From: Bacteroidota bacterium
GTDB lineage: Bacteria; Bacteroidota; Bacteroidia; Sphingobacteriales; Sphingobacteriaceae
DNA length: 35,328 nt
NCBI GenBank assembly: GCA_018828585.1
Contig: JAHJVW010000066.1
Coordinates: 1-35,328 of the forward strand
Reading direction: 5' to 3'
Of the stretch, positions 9,114 to 17,316 are shown piece by piece. Both the position numbers and the translations under genes were made by a program. The first letter of the stretch is position 1, and each line of letters begins with the position of its first letter. Under the pieces are notes generated by a model, which was not told where the DNA came from, searched no databases, and saw only the letters and a program-made list of their open reading frames with translations.

Positions 9114-9695
9114 TTACAAAATTTTGTGAAGCCTTAAATATTGTAATAGCATGATTGTTTTTCCGTCTTTTATTGTTCCCATATCAATCATATTAAGAGC
9201 AGTATTAAAATTGATTTCTAATACCTCTATATTTTCTTGTTCACTTAATAACCCACCACCTAAACCAATTTTCATTTTATTAGAGTATTCTGCAATAAAA
9301 AAATGAAGAATTTCAGTAACCGATCCCGGTGACATATAGGCCTCAAAAATTTTTTTCACATCAGTTATTTGAAATCCTGTTTCTTCTTCAGTTTCTCTTT
9401 TTATGCAATCTTCTGGGTGGTCTTTACCCAATAGTCCTGCACAAGACTCAATCAGCATTCCAGTCTCATTACCGTTGATGTAGGTTGGTAATCTAAATTG
9501 TTTTGTGAGGATTACAGTGCTTAAATTTAGGTTGTAAAGTAAAATTGTTGCGCCATTTCCCCTATCATAAGCTTCTCTTTCCTGCGTTTCCCAAACACCG
9601 CTCTCGGTTAAGAAATTAAATGTAATCTTCTTAAGTGTGTACCAATTGTCTGAAAGTATTTCAGTTTTAAGAATCTGAATTTTAGAACTCGGCAT
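9114..9695 (-). CDS. nudK: NudK-type Nudix hydrolase (GDP-mannose pyrophosphatase family)
   Basis: Nudix enzymes of this group hydrolyse nucleotide sugars such as GDP-mannose to GMP and mannose 1-phosphate. The 193-residue protein carries the group's signatures: [13 protein letters not shown] near 43-55, the [14 protein letters not shown] segment (64-77), and a Nudix box at 87-108 ending RETEEETGF with the metal-binding glutamates in place. Its first 14 bases overlap the end of the DUF4406 gene at 9682-10041, so the two are probably co-transcribed and translationally coupled. The gene converges on ffh with no obvious terminator in the 47-base gap. The family is clear; the exact substrate cannot be read from sequence. 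Confidence 0.85.
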   Translation of the reverse strand: MPSSKIQILKTEILSDNWYTLKKITFNFLTESGVWETQEREAYDRGNGATILLYNLNLSTVILTKQFRLPTYINGNETGMLIESCAGLLGKDHPEDCIKRETEEETGFQITDVKKIFEAYMSPGSVTEILHFFIAEYSNKMKIGLGGGLLSEQENIEVLEINFNTALNMIDMGTIKDGKTIMLLQYLRLHKIL

Positions 9696-10041
9696 GAGGT
9701 ACGTCGTCTAAATTGTAATAAATTTTCATTCCTAATTCTTGAGCAATTCTAACATCTTCATCTGCTCCTTTTGATATGCCAGATAAACGAAGTATTGCAT
9801 CGCATTTCCTTAATAGCCGGTGAGCAACTGGATATTGTATACTTGTCCAAACTTCATCACCGGTTTTATTAGAGCCAGCTAACTTCATAATCGGCAATGC
9901 CAACCATTCACCAATAATGGGAACATGTCCTTTAAGAAACAATGGTAATGCAACAGATTCAAGATGATTTAAATTCTCTCGCATTTTAATTGGGTCATCA
10001 TTTGTACCACTTCTATACGGTCCAGAAATTAATATTAGCAT
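9682..10041 (-). CDS. DUF4406 family protein (nucleoside deoxyribosyltransferase-like fold)
   Basis: This small 119-residue protein begins [12 protein letters not shown], the pattern at the start of DUF4406 and related nucleoside 2-deoxyribosyltransferase-like proteins. It also has [25 protein letters not shown], matching the C-terminal half of that fold, where bound nucleotide and a conserved acidic residue sit. The family has no settled function. It precedes and overlaps the Nudix gene by 14 bases, suggesting that both act on nucleotide-type substrates; this is inference from context. The start is the ATG at 10041, and no better upstream start is seen. No signal peptide or membrane segment is present. 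Confidence 0.7.
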   Translation of the reverse strand: MLILISGPYRSGTNDDPIKMRENLNHLESVALPLFLKGHVPIIGEWLALPIMKLAGSNKTGDEVWTSIQYPVAHRLLRKCDAILRLSGISKGADEDVRIAQELGMKIYYNLDDVPHAEF

Positions 10042-10091
10042 ATTTTTTTTGTAAATAAAGTAATAATTAGTTGCTAAAAAGTTAAGGTATC

Positions 10092-10679
10092 TTAAGAAAC
10101 AGATTTTTTATTTTTTGATACTATATTACTTAAGAATTCGGGGGTTACACCCAAATAAGAGGCTATTTGTTTTTGTGTGACCACTTTCGCAATTTGTGGA
10201 TATTTCAACAAAAAGCTTTGGTATCTTTCTGCTGCCGTTAACGATAAATTTTCTAAAACCCTTAGCTGCTCTCTTGTATAAGCATTCTGCATTAAAATCC
10301 TGAAAAAGCGCTCAAACTTTGGAATTTTAATGTAAAGCATTTCTAAATTTTCCTTACTCAATTGATAGATTAAACAATCATTTATCGATTCAATAAACAC
10401 CATCGCTGGTTTTTTATTTAAAAAGCAAAACATATCGGTAATCCACCAATCTTCAATAGCAAACATTATTGTAGATTCCTTTCCTGTTTTATCTAAATAA
10501 AAAGCTCTTAGTGCGCCACTATGTACGTAATAAATATAATTACAAGCTTCTCCTTCTTGTAGGATAAATTTTTTATGAGCAACTTTTTTGAAATTAAGTA
10601 CTGAAATAAATAGGTTTTGCTCCTCATTATTCAATTCAATATGTTTAGCTATATTTTTTAAAATTGAATCTGTATTCAT
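10092..10679 (-). CDS. Crp/Fnr family transcriptional regulator
   Basis: The 195-residue protein has a cyclic-nucleotide-binding-like beta barrel at about 28-115 (KKFILQEGEACNYIYYVHSGALRAFYLDKTGKE). A long dimerisation helix follows, then a C-terminal helix-turn-helix at about 168-187 (VTQKQIASYLGVTPEFLSNI). It lacks the Fnr cysteine cluster and the Crp cAMP-binding RxS motif, so the ligand is unknown, as for many short Bacteroidota members. It is separated from the DUF4406 gene by 50 bases in the same direction, so it could be the first gene of the same transcript. A near-consensus TCAGTTTG box lies 12 bases upstream of its ATG (10691-10698). The family call is firm, its targets unknown. Confidence 0.85.
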   Translation of the reverse strand: MNTDSILKNIAKHIELNNEEQNLFISVLNFKKVAHKKFILQEGEACNYIYYVHSGALRAFYLDKTGKESTIMFAIEDWWITDMFCFLNKKPAMVFIESINDCLIYQLSKENLEMLYIKIPKFERFFRILMQNAYTREQLRVLENLSLTAAERYQSFLLKYPQIAKVVTQKQIASYLGVTPEFLSNIVSKNKKSVS

Positions 10680-11043
10680 TATTGATAATTCAAACTGAAT
10701 CTATAAAAATTTATGTAGTATTCTTTACCTTATTATAAATAAATTAGGTCAGAACGGAGTCTGCTTTATACTCCTTTATTTCGTTGCAATAATTCGCTAA
10801 CGACATTATTCCTCATAAATTAAAAGGAAATCTTCAAAAGGAGTAGAAGGATATTTTCATCAGGCTTCCCAAATAATTGGTCCAACATTGTTAGAGTTTC
10901 TTTAGCCACAGCTTCGAGAAATAGTTCAGTACAACAATTATTTATCATGTAAAACAAGTGGAATAATGATCATTCATCACGAATGGGTCATTTTGAACGC
11001 AAGGCTTTTCATTTGTTCCGGTTGTGGATATATTGCACCTTTT
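10680..11043. other. 364-base stretch without a convincing gene
   Basis: The stretch divides the minus-strand Crp/Fnr-type gene from the plus-strand phosphoesterase. On the minus strand it holds two short frames. One of 42 codons (10820-10948) has an amphipathic run, TELFLEAVAKETLTMLDQL. The other, of 20 codons (10744-10806), has GAGG five bases before its ATG. Neither resembles a family I know. A hairpin GGAGT/ACTCC lies near 10756-10774. The plus-strand frame could be extended upstream to 10966, but the phosphoesterase start at 11044 is better supported. It may be eroded mobile or repeat DNA. Confidence 0.4.
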
Positions 11044-12246
11044 ATGAAAAGAAAAATTAGTCTTTTACCTATTGTAGTTATTCTTGCTGTTTTAGCCCTT
11101 TTAAACTTTTACGTTTTTGGTGGCTTTGCTGTTTTATTTCCTTCAAATAAGTTTGCCGTTCTTTTTGGTGGGTTAGTTATAGCAATCATCATCTCTTTTA
11201 TTGTTGCCCTGTTTAGGTTTGGAAATCGTAATCAAGACGTGTTTTTTAAGATTGCAGTTCATGCCTTTGTAGGTTTTACAGTTTCTGAAATTTTATTCTC
11301 CATCATTTTATTGATTGGAGATATCACCAGAATGGTGCTCAATATTGCTGGATTTCATCTTACTGAACGCATTTATGGTTTTTCATTAGCCGCGGCAATT
11401 GCTTTTGTTTTGATGATTTTACTTTTCGCTTATGGGATGATTAGCGGAAAATATCGTTACCGAGTGATTAAGCAGGTTTTATATTTTGAGGATTTACCTA
11501 ATGCTTTTGATGGCTTTACCGTTACACAAATTTCTGATATCCATTCGGGGAGTTTTGGCAATGCCGATGCCGTACAAAGAGGAATCGATTTGATTAAAGC
11601 CCAAAATTCTGACCTATTTGTTTTTACTGGCGATTTAGTGAATAATAAATCATCTGAAATTGTTCCATGGATTCCTATGTTTTCTCAGATAAAAGCTCAA
11701 TACGGCACTTTTTCCATCCTAGGAAATCATGATTATGGCGATTATGTTCAATGGCCCAGTGAAGATAAGAAACGGGAAAATCTGGATGATTTAAAAAGAC
11801 AGCATCAAAAGATTGGCTTCAGCTTATTGCTAGATGAACATGTAGAAATCGAAAAGGATGGAGAGAAAATCATTTTAGCTGGGGTAGAAAACTGGGGCCT
11901 AGGTTTTGGTGAAAGAGGTGACTTGAATCAGGCTTTGGTCGGAACAAAGACGGATGAATTTAAAGTTTTGCTCTCTCATGATCCTTCTCATTTCGATGCA
12001 CAAGTGAAAAACCATCCTTCAAAAATTCATTTGACTTTAAGTGGCCACACCCACGGAATGCAATTTGGAATCGAAGCTTTTGGGATAAAATGGAGTCCAG
12101 TTTCTTTGCGTTATAAGCATTGGGCTGGTTTAAAAGAAGAATTTGGAAGATACCTATATGTCAATCGCGGTTTTGGATTTTTAGGTTTTTCTGGTCGTGT
12201 TGGAATCTGGCCAGAGATTACCGTTATTGAACTGAGGAAAAAATAG
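11044..12246 (+). CDS. Membrane-anchored metallophosphoesterase
   Basis: The 400-residue product starts with about four membrane-spanning segments (residues 5-135), followed by a calcineurin-like phosphoesterase domain. All metal-binding motifs are present: DIH (D165, H167), GDLV (D197), GNHD (N228, H229), SHD (H312) and GHTHG (H335, H337). This resembles YkuE-type enzymes, which in other bacteria act at the membrane on lipid-linked or other phosphoesters; the substrate here is unknown. I prefer the ATG at 11044 to an in-frame ATG at 10966. The extra 26 residues look unlike a membrane protein start, and a TATATTG box at 11029-11035 sits just upstream of 11044. The gene converges on recQ, with one base between their stops. 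Confidence 0.88.
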   Translation: MKRKISLLPIVVILAVLALLNFYVFGGFAVLFPSNKFAVLFGGLVIAIIISFIVALFRFGNRNQDVFFKIAVHAFVGFTVSEILFSIILLIGDITRMVLNIAGFHLTERIYGFSLAAAIAFVLMILLFAYGMISGKYRYRVIKQVLYFEDLPNAFDGFTVTQISDIHSGSFGNADAVQRGIDLIKAQNSDLFVFTGDLVNNKSSEIVPWIPMFSQIKAQYGTFSILGNHDYGDYVQWPSEDKKRENLDDLKRQHQKIGFSLLLDEHVEIEKDGEKIILAGVENWGLGFGERGDLNQALVGTKTDEFKVLLSHDPSHFDAQVKNHPSKIHLTLSGHTHGMQFGIEAFGIKWSPVSLRYKHWAGLKEEFGRYLYVNRGFGFLGFSGRVGIWPEITVIELRKK

Positions 12247-12247
12247 T

Positions 12248-14362
12248 TTAACCTTCTCGTTTTTCCAAAACTGCTAATGCCAACCTAATTTTATAATAGG
12301 GAATAGTTTCTTTTAATTGTTCGTAAATGGGTTTTAACACCTTACTTTCTCCAACAACATTCAAAGCCTCTTTCACTTGTACAATATCATCTTCATTTAC
12401 AAAATTTGTTAAGCTATCAATTTTACCAAATAGATAAAGCTGAGCAATGTGCGAATAAATGGTAGTTTCTGCCAGATTTCTTTGTTTGGCAATTTCTTCA
12501 ATATTAATGTTTTGTTGGAAAAGATGGAGTGTTTCTAAATAAGTGTCACCTTTATTTTTATTAGAATTTGTTGGAGAGAAGTCAATAATCTTATTTAAAA
12601 ATGCTTGTCCGTATTTCAGCAACTTATGCTCACCGACTCCAGAAACCAATAATAAATCACTTTCGGTCATTGGTTTTTGCTTGGCCATTTCGTCTAAAGT
12701 AGCATCAGAGAAAATCACATAAGCAGGCACATTTTCTTCTACTGCGAAATCTTTTCTTATCCTTCTTAAATGGTTAAACAATTCCTCATCAGGACTAAAT
12801 GAAGAAGCTGTTTTCTTAACTTTCTCAGTTTTCTCAGATGGTTTGATGACTTGTAAAACGGTGAGGTCAATTTTTCGCTTATTGTATAAAACCTCTTTAC
12901 CAAAAGGGGTGATTTTTAAAGCGAAATTTTCATCATAAGCCATTTCGATAATACCTAAATTCAGCATTTGCATGATGTAACGCTGCCAATCTAAAGCGGG
13001 TACTTCTGCTCCTGCTCCATGAGTTTTGATTTTATCATAGCCTGCGGCAATAATTTCTTGTCTTTTCGAACCCCTTAAAACATCAATCACCATATTTCCA
13101 CCCTCTTTTTCGTCCATTCTCACAATTGCCGAAAGTGCTTTTTGTACCATAATGGTCCCATCAAAATGCCGACGAGGATTTTTGCAAACATCACAGTTGC
13201 CGCAATCTTTATCAGGATTTTCTGAGAAGTAATTGAGTAAGATTTTCCTTCGGCAACTATCTGCTTCTGCGTATTGCTGAATGCGTTTTAGCTTCTCCAG
13301 ATTTACTTCAGCCATAGGTCCTTCACCAGCAAATTTATTCAGGATTTGAAGATCGGCGTAGTTATAATAAAGTATCGTTTCCGATGGTAAACCATCACGC
13401 CCAGCTCTACCAATTTCTTGGTAATAACCTTCTATATTTTTTGGTAAATTATAATGAATCACCCAACGAACATTAGATTTATCAATCCCCATCCCGAAAG
13501 CAACGGTGGCACAAATCACCTGCAAATCATCGTTGATGAAACGTTCTTGTACACTCGAACGGGCTTCACTGCTCATACCCGCATGGTAAAACATGGCGTT
13601 CACTCCAGCATTTTTTAAGGCCTCAAAAGTCTCTTCACATTTCTTTCTGCTCAAACAATAGATAATTCCGTTCTGATTTTCTCGCTCTTGTACAAAATCA
13701 ATAATCTCGACTATCTTGTCTTTTGGCTTTACGCCGATGCGAACATCTAGACTCAAATTTTTTCTATCAAATGAGGCAAGGAAAACCTGTGGGCTTTTGA
13801 GCTTGAGTTGTTTGATGATATCTCGGCGAGTCACTTTATCGGCAGTGGCCGTTAAGGCTACAAATGGCACCTGAGTAAAACGCTCTCGCAAAAACCCCAT
13901 TTGAGTATATTCAGGTCTAAAATCATGTCCCCAAGAGGAAACACAATGGGCCTCATCAATGGCAAATAAGCTTGGTTTACAGGCTTTAGTAATTACTTCA
14001 ACATCGGATAATAATTTCTCCGGAGAAATATAAAGCAGCTTAATTTCTTCACGATGGCAGGCGTCTAAAATATATTGCTGTTCCTCAAAAGATTGTGAGC
14101 TATTATAAAATCCAGCGTTGATTCCGTTACTACGTAAAGCGTCCACCTGATCTTTCATCAGGGAGATTAATGGAGAAATCACAATGGCTGTACCGGGTAA
14201 TAGTAAAGCTGGAATTTGGAAGCATAAGGATTTTCCGCCACCGGTTGGCATTAAAACTAAAGCATCCGCATTACTTAATATTTTTTCGATGATTTCTTCC
14301 TGTTGTGGGCGAAATGTTTCGTAACCAAAATGTTTTTTTAAAAGTTGCTGAGGAGAAACCAT
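12248..14362 (-). CDS. recQ: ATP-dependent DNA helicase RecQ
   Basis: RecQ is a 3'-5' helicase acting in recombination and stalled-fork repair. The 704-residue protein has the motif-0 sequence FRPQQEEII, Walker A PTGGGKS (39-45), the DEAH box (136-139) and the aromatic-rich loop HCVSSWGHDFRPEY. These are followed by LTATA, GRAGRDG, a zinc-binding cysteine set (CRRKILLNYFSE then CGNCDVC), a winged-helix RQC domain and an HRDC domain (LFNHLRRIRKDFA through LLKYGQAFLNKI). It ends with a helix-turn-helix region (EEIAKQRNLAETTIYSHI), common in Bacteroidota and Firmicutes RecQ forms. It starts one base after the ruvX stop, so the two form an operon. Confidence 0.97.
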   Translation of the reverse strand: MVSPQQLLKKHFGYETFRPQQEEIIEKILSNADALVLMPTGGGKSLCFQIPALLLPGTAIVISPLISLMKDQVDALRSNGINAGFYNSSQSFEEQQYILDACHREEIKLLYISPEKLLSDVEVITKACKPSLFAIDEAHCVSSWGHDFRPEYTQMGFLRERFTQVPFVALTATADKVTRRDIIKQLKLKSPQVFLASFDRKNLSLDVRIGVKPKDKIVEIIDFVQERENQNGIIYCLSRKKCEETFEALKNAGVNAMFYHAGMSSEARSSVQERFINDDLQVICATVAFGMGIDKSNVRWVIHYNLPKNIEGYYQEIGRAGRDGLPSETILYYNYADLQILNKFAGEGPMAEVNLEKLKRIQQYAEADSCRRKILLNYFSENPDKDCGNCDVCKNPRRHFDGTIMVQKALSAIVRMDEKEGGNMVIDVLRGSKRQEIIAAGYDKIKTHGAGAEVPALDWQRYIMQMLNLGIIEMAYDENFALKITPFGKEVLYNKRKIDLTVLQVIKPSEKTEKVKKTASSFSPDEELFNHLRRIRKDFAVEENVPAYVIFSDATLDEMAKQKPMTESDLLLVSGVGEHKLLKYGQAFLNKIIDFSPTNSNKNKGDTYLETLHLFQQNINIEEIAKQRNLAETTIYSHIAQLYLFGKIDSLTNFVNEDDIVQVKEALNVVGESKVLKPIYEQLKETIPYYKIRLALAVLEKREG

Positions 14363-14363
14363 A

Positions 14364-14786
14364 TTAAAAACCCAAACTCCTTTTCTCTAGATAAGATTGT
14401 AAAATAATCACTGCTGAAACGGTATCCACCAAATCTTTTTTATGTCGATCTGATTTTTTGAGACCACTTTGAGCAATAGTTGCTGATGCCATTTTTGAAG
14501 TGAATCGCTCATCTATCATCTCCACAGGAATCGCTGGGAAGTGCTTTTTTAGCATCGTAACAAAACCTTTTACCTGTGGTGCAGATTGCGATGCCAAACC
14601 ATTCATTTGTTTAGGTTCACCCACGATAAAAAGCGCAACTTGTTCTGTCATTAAGTATTTAGTTAAAAATTCGATACAATCTTTTGGATGAATGGTGGTT
14701 AAGCCAGTCGCAAACATTTGCAAAGGATCGGTTACGGCAATCCCTAAGCGTTTGGTTCCAAAATCAAAAGACATTAATCGAGGCAT
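14364..14786 (-). CDS. ruvX: RuvX/YqgF-type Holliday junction resolvase
   Basis: This 140-residue protein has the RNase H-like fold of the YqgF family, which takes part in 16S rRNA 5' processing and, in some bacteria, Holliday junction cleavage. Visible motifs are FDFGTKRLGIAVTD (D8), IVGEPKQMNG (E57), DERFTS (92-97) and HKKDLVDTVSAVIIL (D121), which supply the acidic metal-binding residues. It is first in a two-gene unit with recQ, pairing a possible junction nuclease with a helicase that processes such structures. A TAGCTTTG box at 14830-14837 on the minus strand may be its promoter. Confidence 0.92.
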   Translation of the reverse strand: MPRLMSFDFGTKRLGIAVTDPLQMFATGLTTIHPKDCIEFLTKYLMTEQVALFIVGEPKQMNGLASQSAPQVKGFVTMLKKHFPAIPVEMIDERFTSKMASATIAQSGLKKSDRHKKDLVDTVSAVIILQSYLEKRSLGF

Positions 14787-14806
14787 TTTTTCTAAACTGA
14801 ATACTT

Positions 14807-14840
14807 AAAGCTAAAAGCTCCAAGCATGACAAAGCTAAAA
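14807..14840. repeat. AAAGCTAAAA direct repeat with overlapping -7-like box
   Basis: AAAGCTAAAA occurs at 14807-14816 and again at 14831-14840. The second copy overlaps TAGCTTTG on the minus strand (14830-14837), which fits the TAnnTTTG promoter consensus for ruvX. Confidence 0.35.
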
Positions 14841-14881
14841 AATTATGAGGAGGGATTTGAAGTTGTTGAAAAGCAATCGAC

Positions 14882-15586
14882 TTATAAATCAAAATCAATA
14901 ATAACCGGAACATGATCACTTAAAGAACACCATTTTGAATGTAATCCAATTTCGACAGTTTTCAATTTTCTGATAAAATCTGAAGAAGCAAAGCAATAAT
15001 CGATATGATAAGGCTTATTCTCATGTCGGTACATGAAAAGAGTTGAATTAATTTCTTTGCCATGTTCCTGTTTATTGAAAACATGATAAACACTTTTAAT
15101 TCCTTTTAATTTAAGTTTTGAAACCACGTCAGAATGATTTCCGATTCTTTTAGGTTTATCCCAGATGGTGTTACTATTAAAATCACCAATCAATAGGGTG
15201 CTTTGCTCATTTATCAGCTCTTCATAAAAATGAATGGCTTTCCAAACCTGAGTAACGTATTGTCCATCCTTATCTTTTGGGTTGTTAGCCCAAATCGCAA
15301 ATAGAATAAATTCCTCATTTTCTCTGAAAACTCTTAAAGGGATAACATTCTTAAAATTCAAGTTATGATTATCCAATACCTCGAATTGATATTCACTAAA
15401 CGAAAAAACACCCACACCTTTATTTGGGTTTTCTCCATACCAGAATGAGGAAGTAGGTTTGGTATCGAATTTTAGTTTCTCGAGATTTTCACATTCTTGG
15501 ATAATTAAAATATCTGGACTCAATTCTAAAATAGAATCAGCTTTCTTTCGAAAAGCCATATTACAGTTCCAAGTAATGATTCTCAT
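14882..15586 (-). CDS. Endonuclease/exonuclease/phosphatase family protein
   Basis: The 234-residue protein has the complete catalytic set of the exonuclease III/DNase I-like superfamily: TWNCN (5-9), QECE with the metal-binding E31, GDFNSN (134-139), HIDYCF (194-199) and SDH (223-225). Members cleave phosphodiester bonds in DNA, RNA or lipid head groups. This one lacks the signal peptide of secreted forms and is probably cytoplasmic. It lies 11 bases after the end of the toxin pseudogene on the same strand, so it may once have been transcribed from the toxin-antitoxin promoter. Which substrate it uses cannot be told from the sequence. Confidence 0.85.
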   Translation of the reverse strand: MRIITWNCNMAFRKKADSILELSPDILIIQECENLEKLKFDTKPTSSFWYGENPNKGVGVFSFSEYQFEVLDNHNLNFKNVIPLRVFRENEEFILFAIWANNPKDKDGQYVTQVWKAIHFYEELINEQSTLLIGDFNSNTIWDKPKRIGNHSDVVSKLKLKGIKSVYHVFNKQEHGKEINSTLFMYRHENKPYHIDYCFASSDFIRKLKTVEIGLHSKWCSLSDHVPVIIDFDL

Positions 15587-15597
15587 ATCTTAGTTTG

Positions 15598-15879
15598 TTA
15601 AACCTCTTGTCTATTATCCCAAAGAAATAAGATCACGATGTTATCATCATTTATTTGATAATAAAAAGAACAGTTTTTATTGATTAAACCAATTCTGATG
15701 CTTTCGCTGAGTGAGGAAGATTTGAAAATATAAGGTTGCTGGGCAACAGTTTCAAAAGTTTGATAAGCTGAATCGAGAAACTTATTAGCTTTGTTTTCAC
15801 CTCATTTATTTTCAATGAAAGCGGATACAGCCACTAACATATCAGAAGCTTCATCAGTAAACAAAACTTCTAAACTTAT
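15598..15879 (-). pseudogene. RelE/ParE-type toxin, inactivated by start loss and an internal stop
   Basis: A 93-codon reading frame directly follows the antitoxin. It reads (I)SLEVLFTDEASDMLVAVS, then AFIENK, stop, GENKANKFLDSAY and on to DDNIVILFLWDNRQEV. This matches the compact RelE/ParE-like toxin pattern, including the hydrophobic final strand before the terminal charged residues. Two lesions are visible. The codon where an ATGA start/stop overlap with the antitoxin would lie (15879-15877) is ATA. Codon 26 (15804-15802) is TGA where relatives usually have tryptophan in a KWGE-like motif. No in-frame ATG follows the stop, so no active toxin is expected. Sequencing error could explain one lesion but hardly both. 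Confidence 0.8.
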
Positions 15880-16085
15880 TTATTAGAGAGTAGTCGTTTC
15901 ACTTCCTCAAAAGTTTTTGTTCTTCCCGCTTTAACATCTTCCAAACCTCTTTGAATTCCAGCTAAAACAAAATCACTTAACTCTTCATTTGGCTGAGTTT
16001 TAAACTGAACTTTTAAAGCTTTCAAAACTGCTTTTACAGTTTCTGCTTGTTCGGCATTTTCTGGATGTATTAAAATGGCTTCCAT
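15876..16085 (-). CDS. DUF2683-like antitoxin, partner of the dead toxin
   Basis: This is a 69-residue protein, MEAILIHPENAEQAETVKAVLKALKVQF then a charged helical tail (GLEDVKAGRTKTFEEVKRLLSNK). The opening is typical of short Bacteroidota antitoxins (DUF2683-like) found directly upstream of RelE/ParE toxins. Its stop codon TAA overlaps the first two codons of the toxin frame. The N-terminal part probably forms the DNA-binding dimer and the C-terminal helix would embrace the toxin; that is family knowledge, not seen. It is intact and has a good promoter box, so it may still be expressed although the toxin is not. It is divergent from holB, with 79 bases between the start codons. Confidence 0.75.
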   Translation of the reverse strand: MEAILIHPENAEQAETVKAVLKALKVQFKTQPNEELSDFVLAGIQRGLEDVKAGRTKTFEEVKRLLSNK

Positions 16086-16090
16086 ATTAT

Positions 16091-16098
16091 CAAATATA
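16091..16098 (-). promoter_or_regulatory. Candidate -7 box of the antitoxin gene
   Basis: On the minus strand TATATTTG matches TAnnTTTG exactly and ends 5 bases before the ATG at 16085, implying a leaderless or near-leaderless transcript. Confidence 0.5.
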
Positions 16099-16151
16099 CA
16101 AAACCAAATATCAAATCTCTACACTCATAACCCAAATCTCAATACTTCTTT

Positions 16152-16159
16152 TTATTTTG
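16152..16159 (+). promoter_or_regulatory. Candidate -7 box of holB, supports its start
   Basis: TTATTTTG resembles TAnnTTTG with one base less between TA and TTTG, and ends 5 bases before the ATG at 16165. It supports that start over an in-frame ATG at 16075, which lies inside the antitoxin gene. Confidence 0.4.
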
Positions 16160-16164
16160 CAGCG

Positions 16165-17313
16165 ATGCAGTTTAAAGATATTGTCGGTCAGGAAGCGGTT
16201 AAAAATCACCTAATTCAAACCGTTAAGGATGAAAGAATTAGTCATGCTCAGCTATTTTTGGGCCCCGAAGGTTCTGGAAGTTTGGCGCTGGCTTTAGCTT
16301 ATGCACAATTCATCAGCTGCGAAAATAAATTAGAAAACGATTCTTGTGGCGAGTGTTCCTCTTGTCGTAAATACAATAAACTGGTTCACCCTGATTTACA
16401 TTTTTCTTATCCATTTTTTGCAAAACACAAAGAAGATACTGCAACAACATTTATTGAAGAATGGCGGAAAGCTTTTTTGGCAAATCCTTATTTAGGTTTG
16501 GACGAATGGCGTGACCAATTGAGTGCCGATAACAAACAAGCCAACATCAACATCGCAGAGGCACACAGCATTATTCAAAAACTTAGCTTAAAACCTTTTG
16601 AGTCAGAATATAAAGTGTTGATTTTATGGTTGCCCGAATATTTGGAAAAAGAGGGAAATGCGCTATTAAAAGTGATTGAGGAACCATCGCAAAAGACCTT
16701 GTTTTTGTTGGTGGCACAAAGTCAGGAACAGATTTTAAATACCATCATTTCTAGAACACAAATTGTTAAAATTCCAAAATTAAAAGCGGAAGATATTGAA
16801 CGATTTTTAATTAAGGATAAAGGTTTAGATACGACTTCTGCTGCCCAGTTGGCATATTTGAGTAATGGAAATTTACAAATCGCTCAGCATTTATTAATCC
16901 ATAAGGAAAACGATTATCACGAACTTTTAAGAACATGGCTTGGTGCCAGCTGGAAAAATAATGGATTAAAATTTGTAGAATTGAGTGAAGGAGAGCTAGC
17001 TAAAATGGGCCGAGAAAATCAAAAAAATTTCTTACGTTATGGCATCAATTTGATGCGTGAATGCATGCTTTTTTTGGCCGAAACTCCTGGATTAATTCAT
17101 TTGCCCGAAAAAGAGTTAGAATTTATTAGTAAATTTTCCCAAATTTTAAATCTAGCCAAAGCCGAAGCAATTGCTGAAGAATTGGAAAAGGCGCATTATC
17201 ACATTGAGCGGAATGCGAATCCGAAAATATTATTTTTAGATGTATCTTTGAAACTAGTTAAGATTTTAAAGTTTAATACGCTCCCGAAAGGGACTCACGA
17301 TATATTGTTATAA
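16165..17313 (+). CDS. holB: DNA polymerase III subunit delta' (HolB-type)
   Basis: Delta' is part of the clamp loader that places the sliding clamp on primed DNA. The 382-residue product starts MQFKDIVGQEAVKNHLIQTV, has a degenerate P-loop GPEGSGSLAL (33-42) in which the catalytic lysine is missing, and a four-cysteine zinc module (C52, C61, C64, C67). It also has the SRTQ motif in the place of the family's SRC arginine-finger motif. Loss of the P-loop lysine is expected for delta', which does not hydrolyse ATP. The start at 16165 gives the standard N-terminus; an upstream ATG at 16075 would add 30 atypical residues. It is the first gene of the holB-ricT-gldH operon, with 3 bases before the next gene. 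Confidence 0.93.
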   Translation: MQFKDIVGQEAVKNHLIQTVKDERISHAQLFLGPEGSGSLALALAYAQFISCENKLENDSCGECSSCRKYNKLVHPDLHFSYPFFAKHKEDTATTFIEEWRKAFLANPYLGLDEWRDQLSADNKQANINIAEAHSIIQKLSLKPFESEYKVLILWLPEYLEKEGNALLKVIEEPSQKTLFLLVAQSQEQILNTIISRTQIVKIPKLKAEDIERFLIKDKGLDTTSAAQLAYLSNGNLQIAQHLLIHKENDYHELLRTWLGASWKNNGLKFVELSEGELAKMGRENQKNFLRYGINLMRECMLFLAETPGLIHLPEKELEFISKFSQILNLAKAEAIAEELEKAHYHIERNANPKILFLDVSLKLVKILKFNTLPKGTHDILL

Positions 17314-17316
17314 AAA

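Noticed and set aside
10966-11043. ATG start of the phosphoesterase at 10966
   Set aside because: The added 26 residues contain a Cys-X-X-Cys stretch unlike the family, and a promoter-like box lies within them just before 11044.
16075-16164. ATG start of holB at 16075
   Set aside because: It would overlap the antitoxin start and add 30 residues unlike any delta' N-terminus; the ATG at 16165 starts the standard MQFKDIVGQE.
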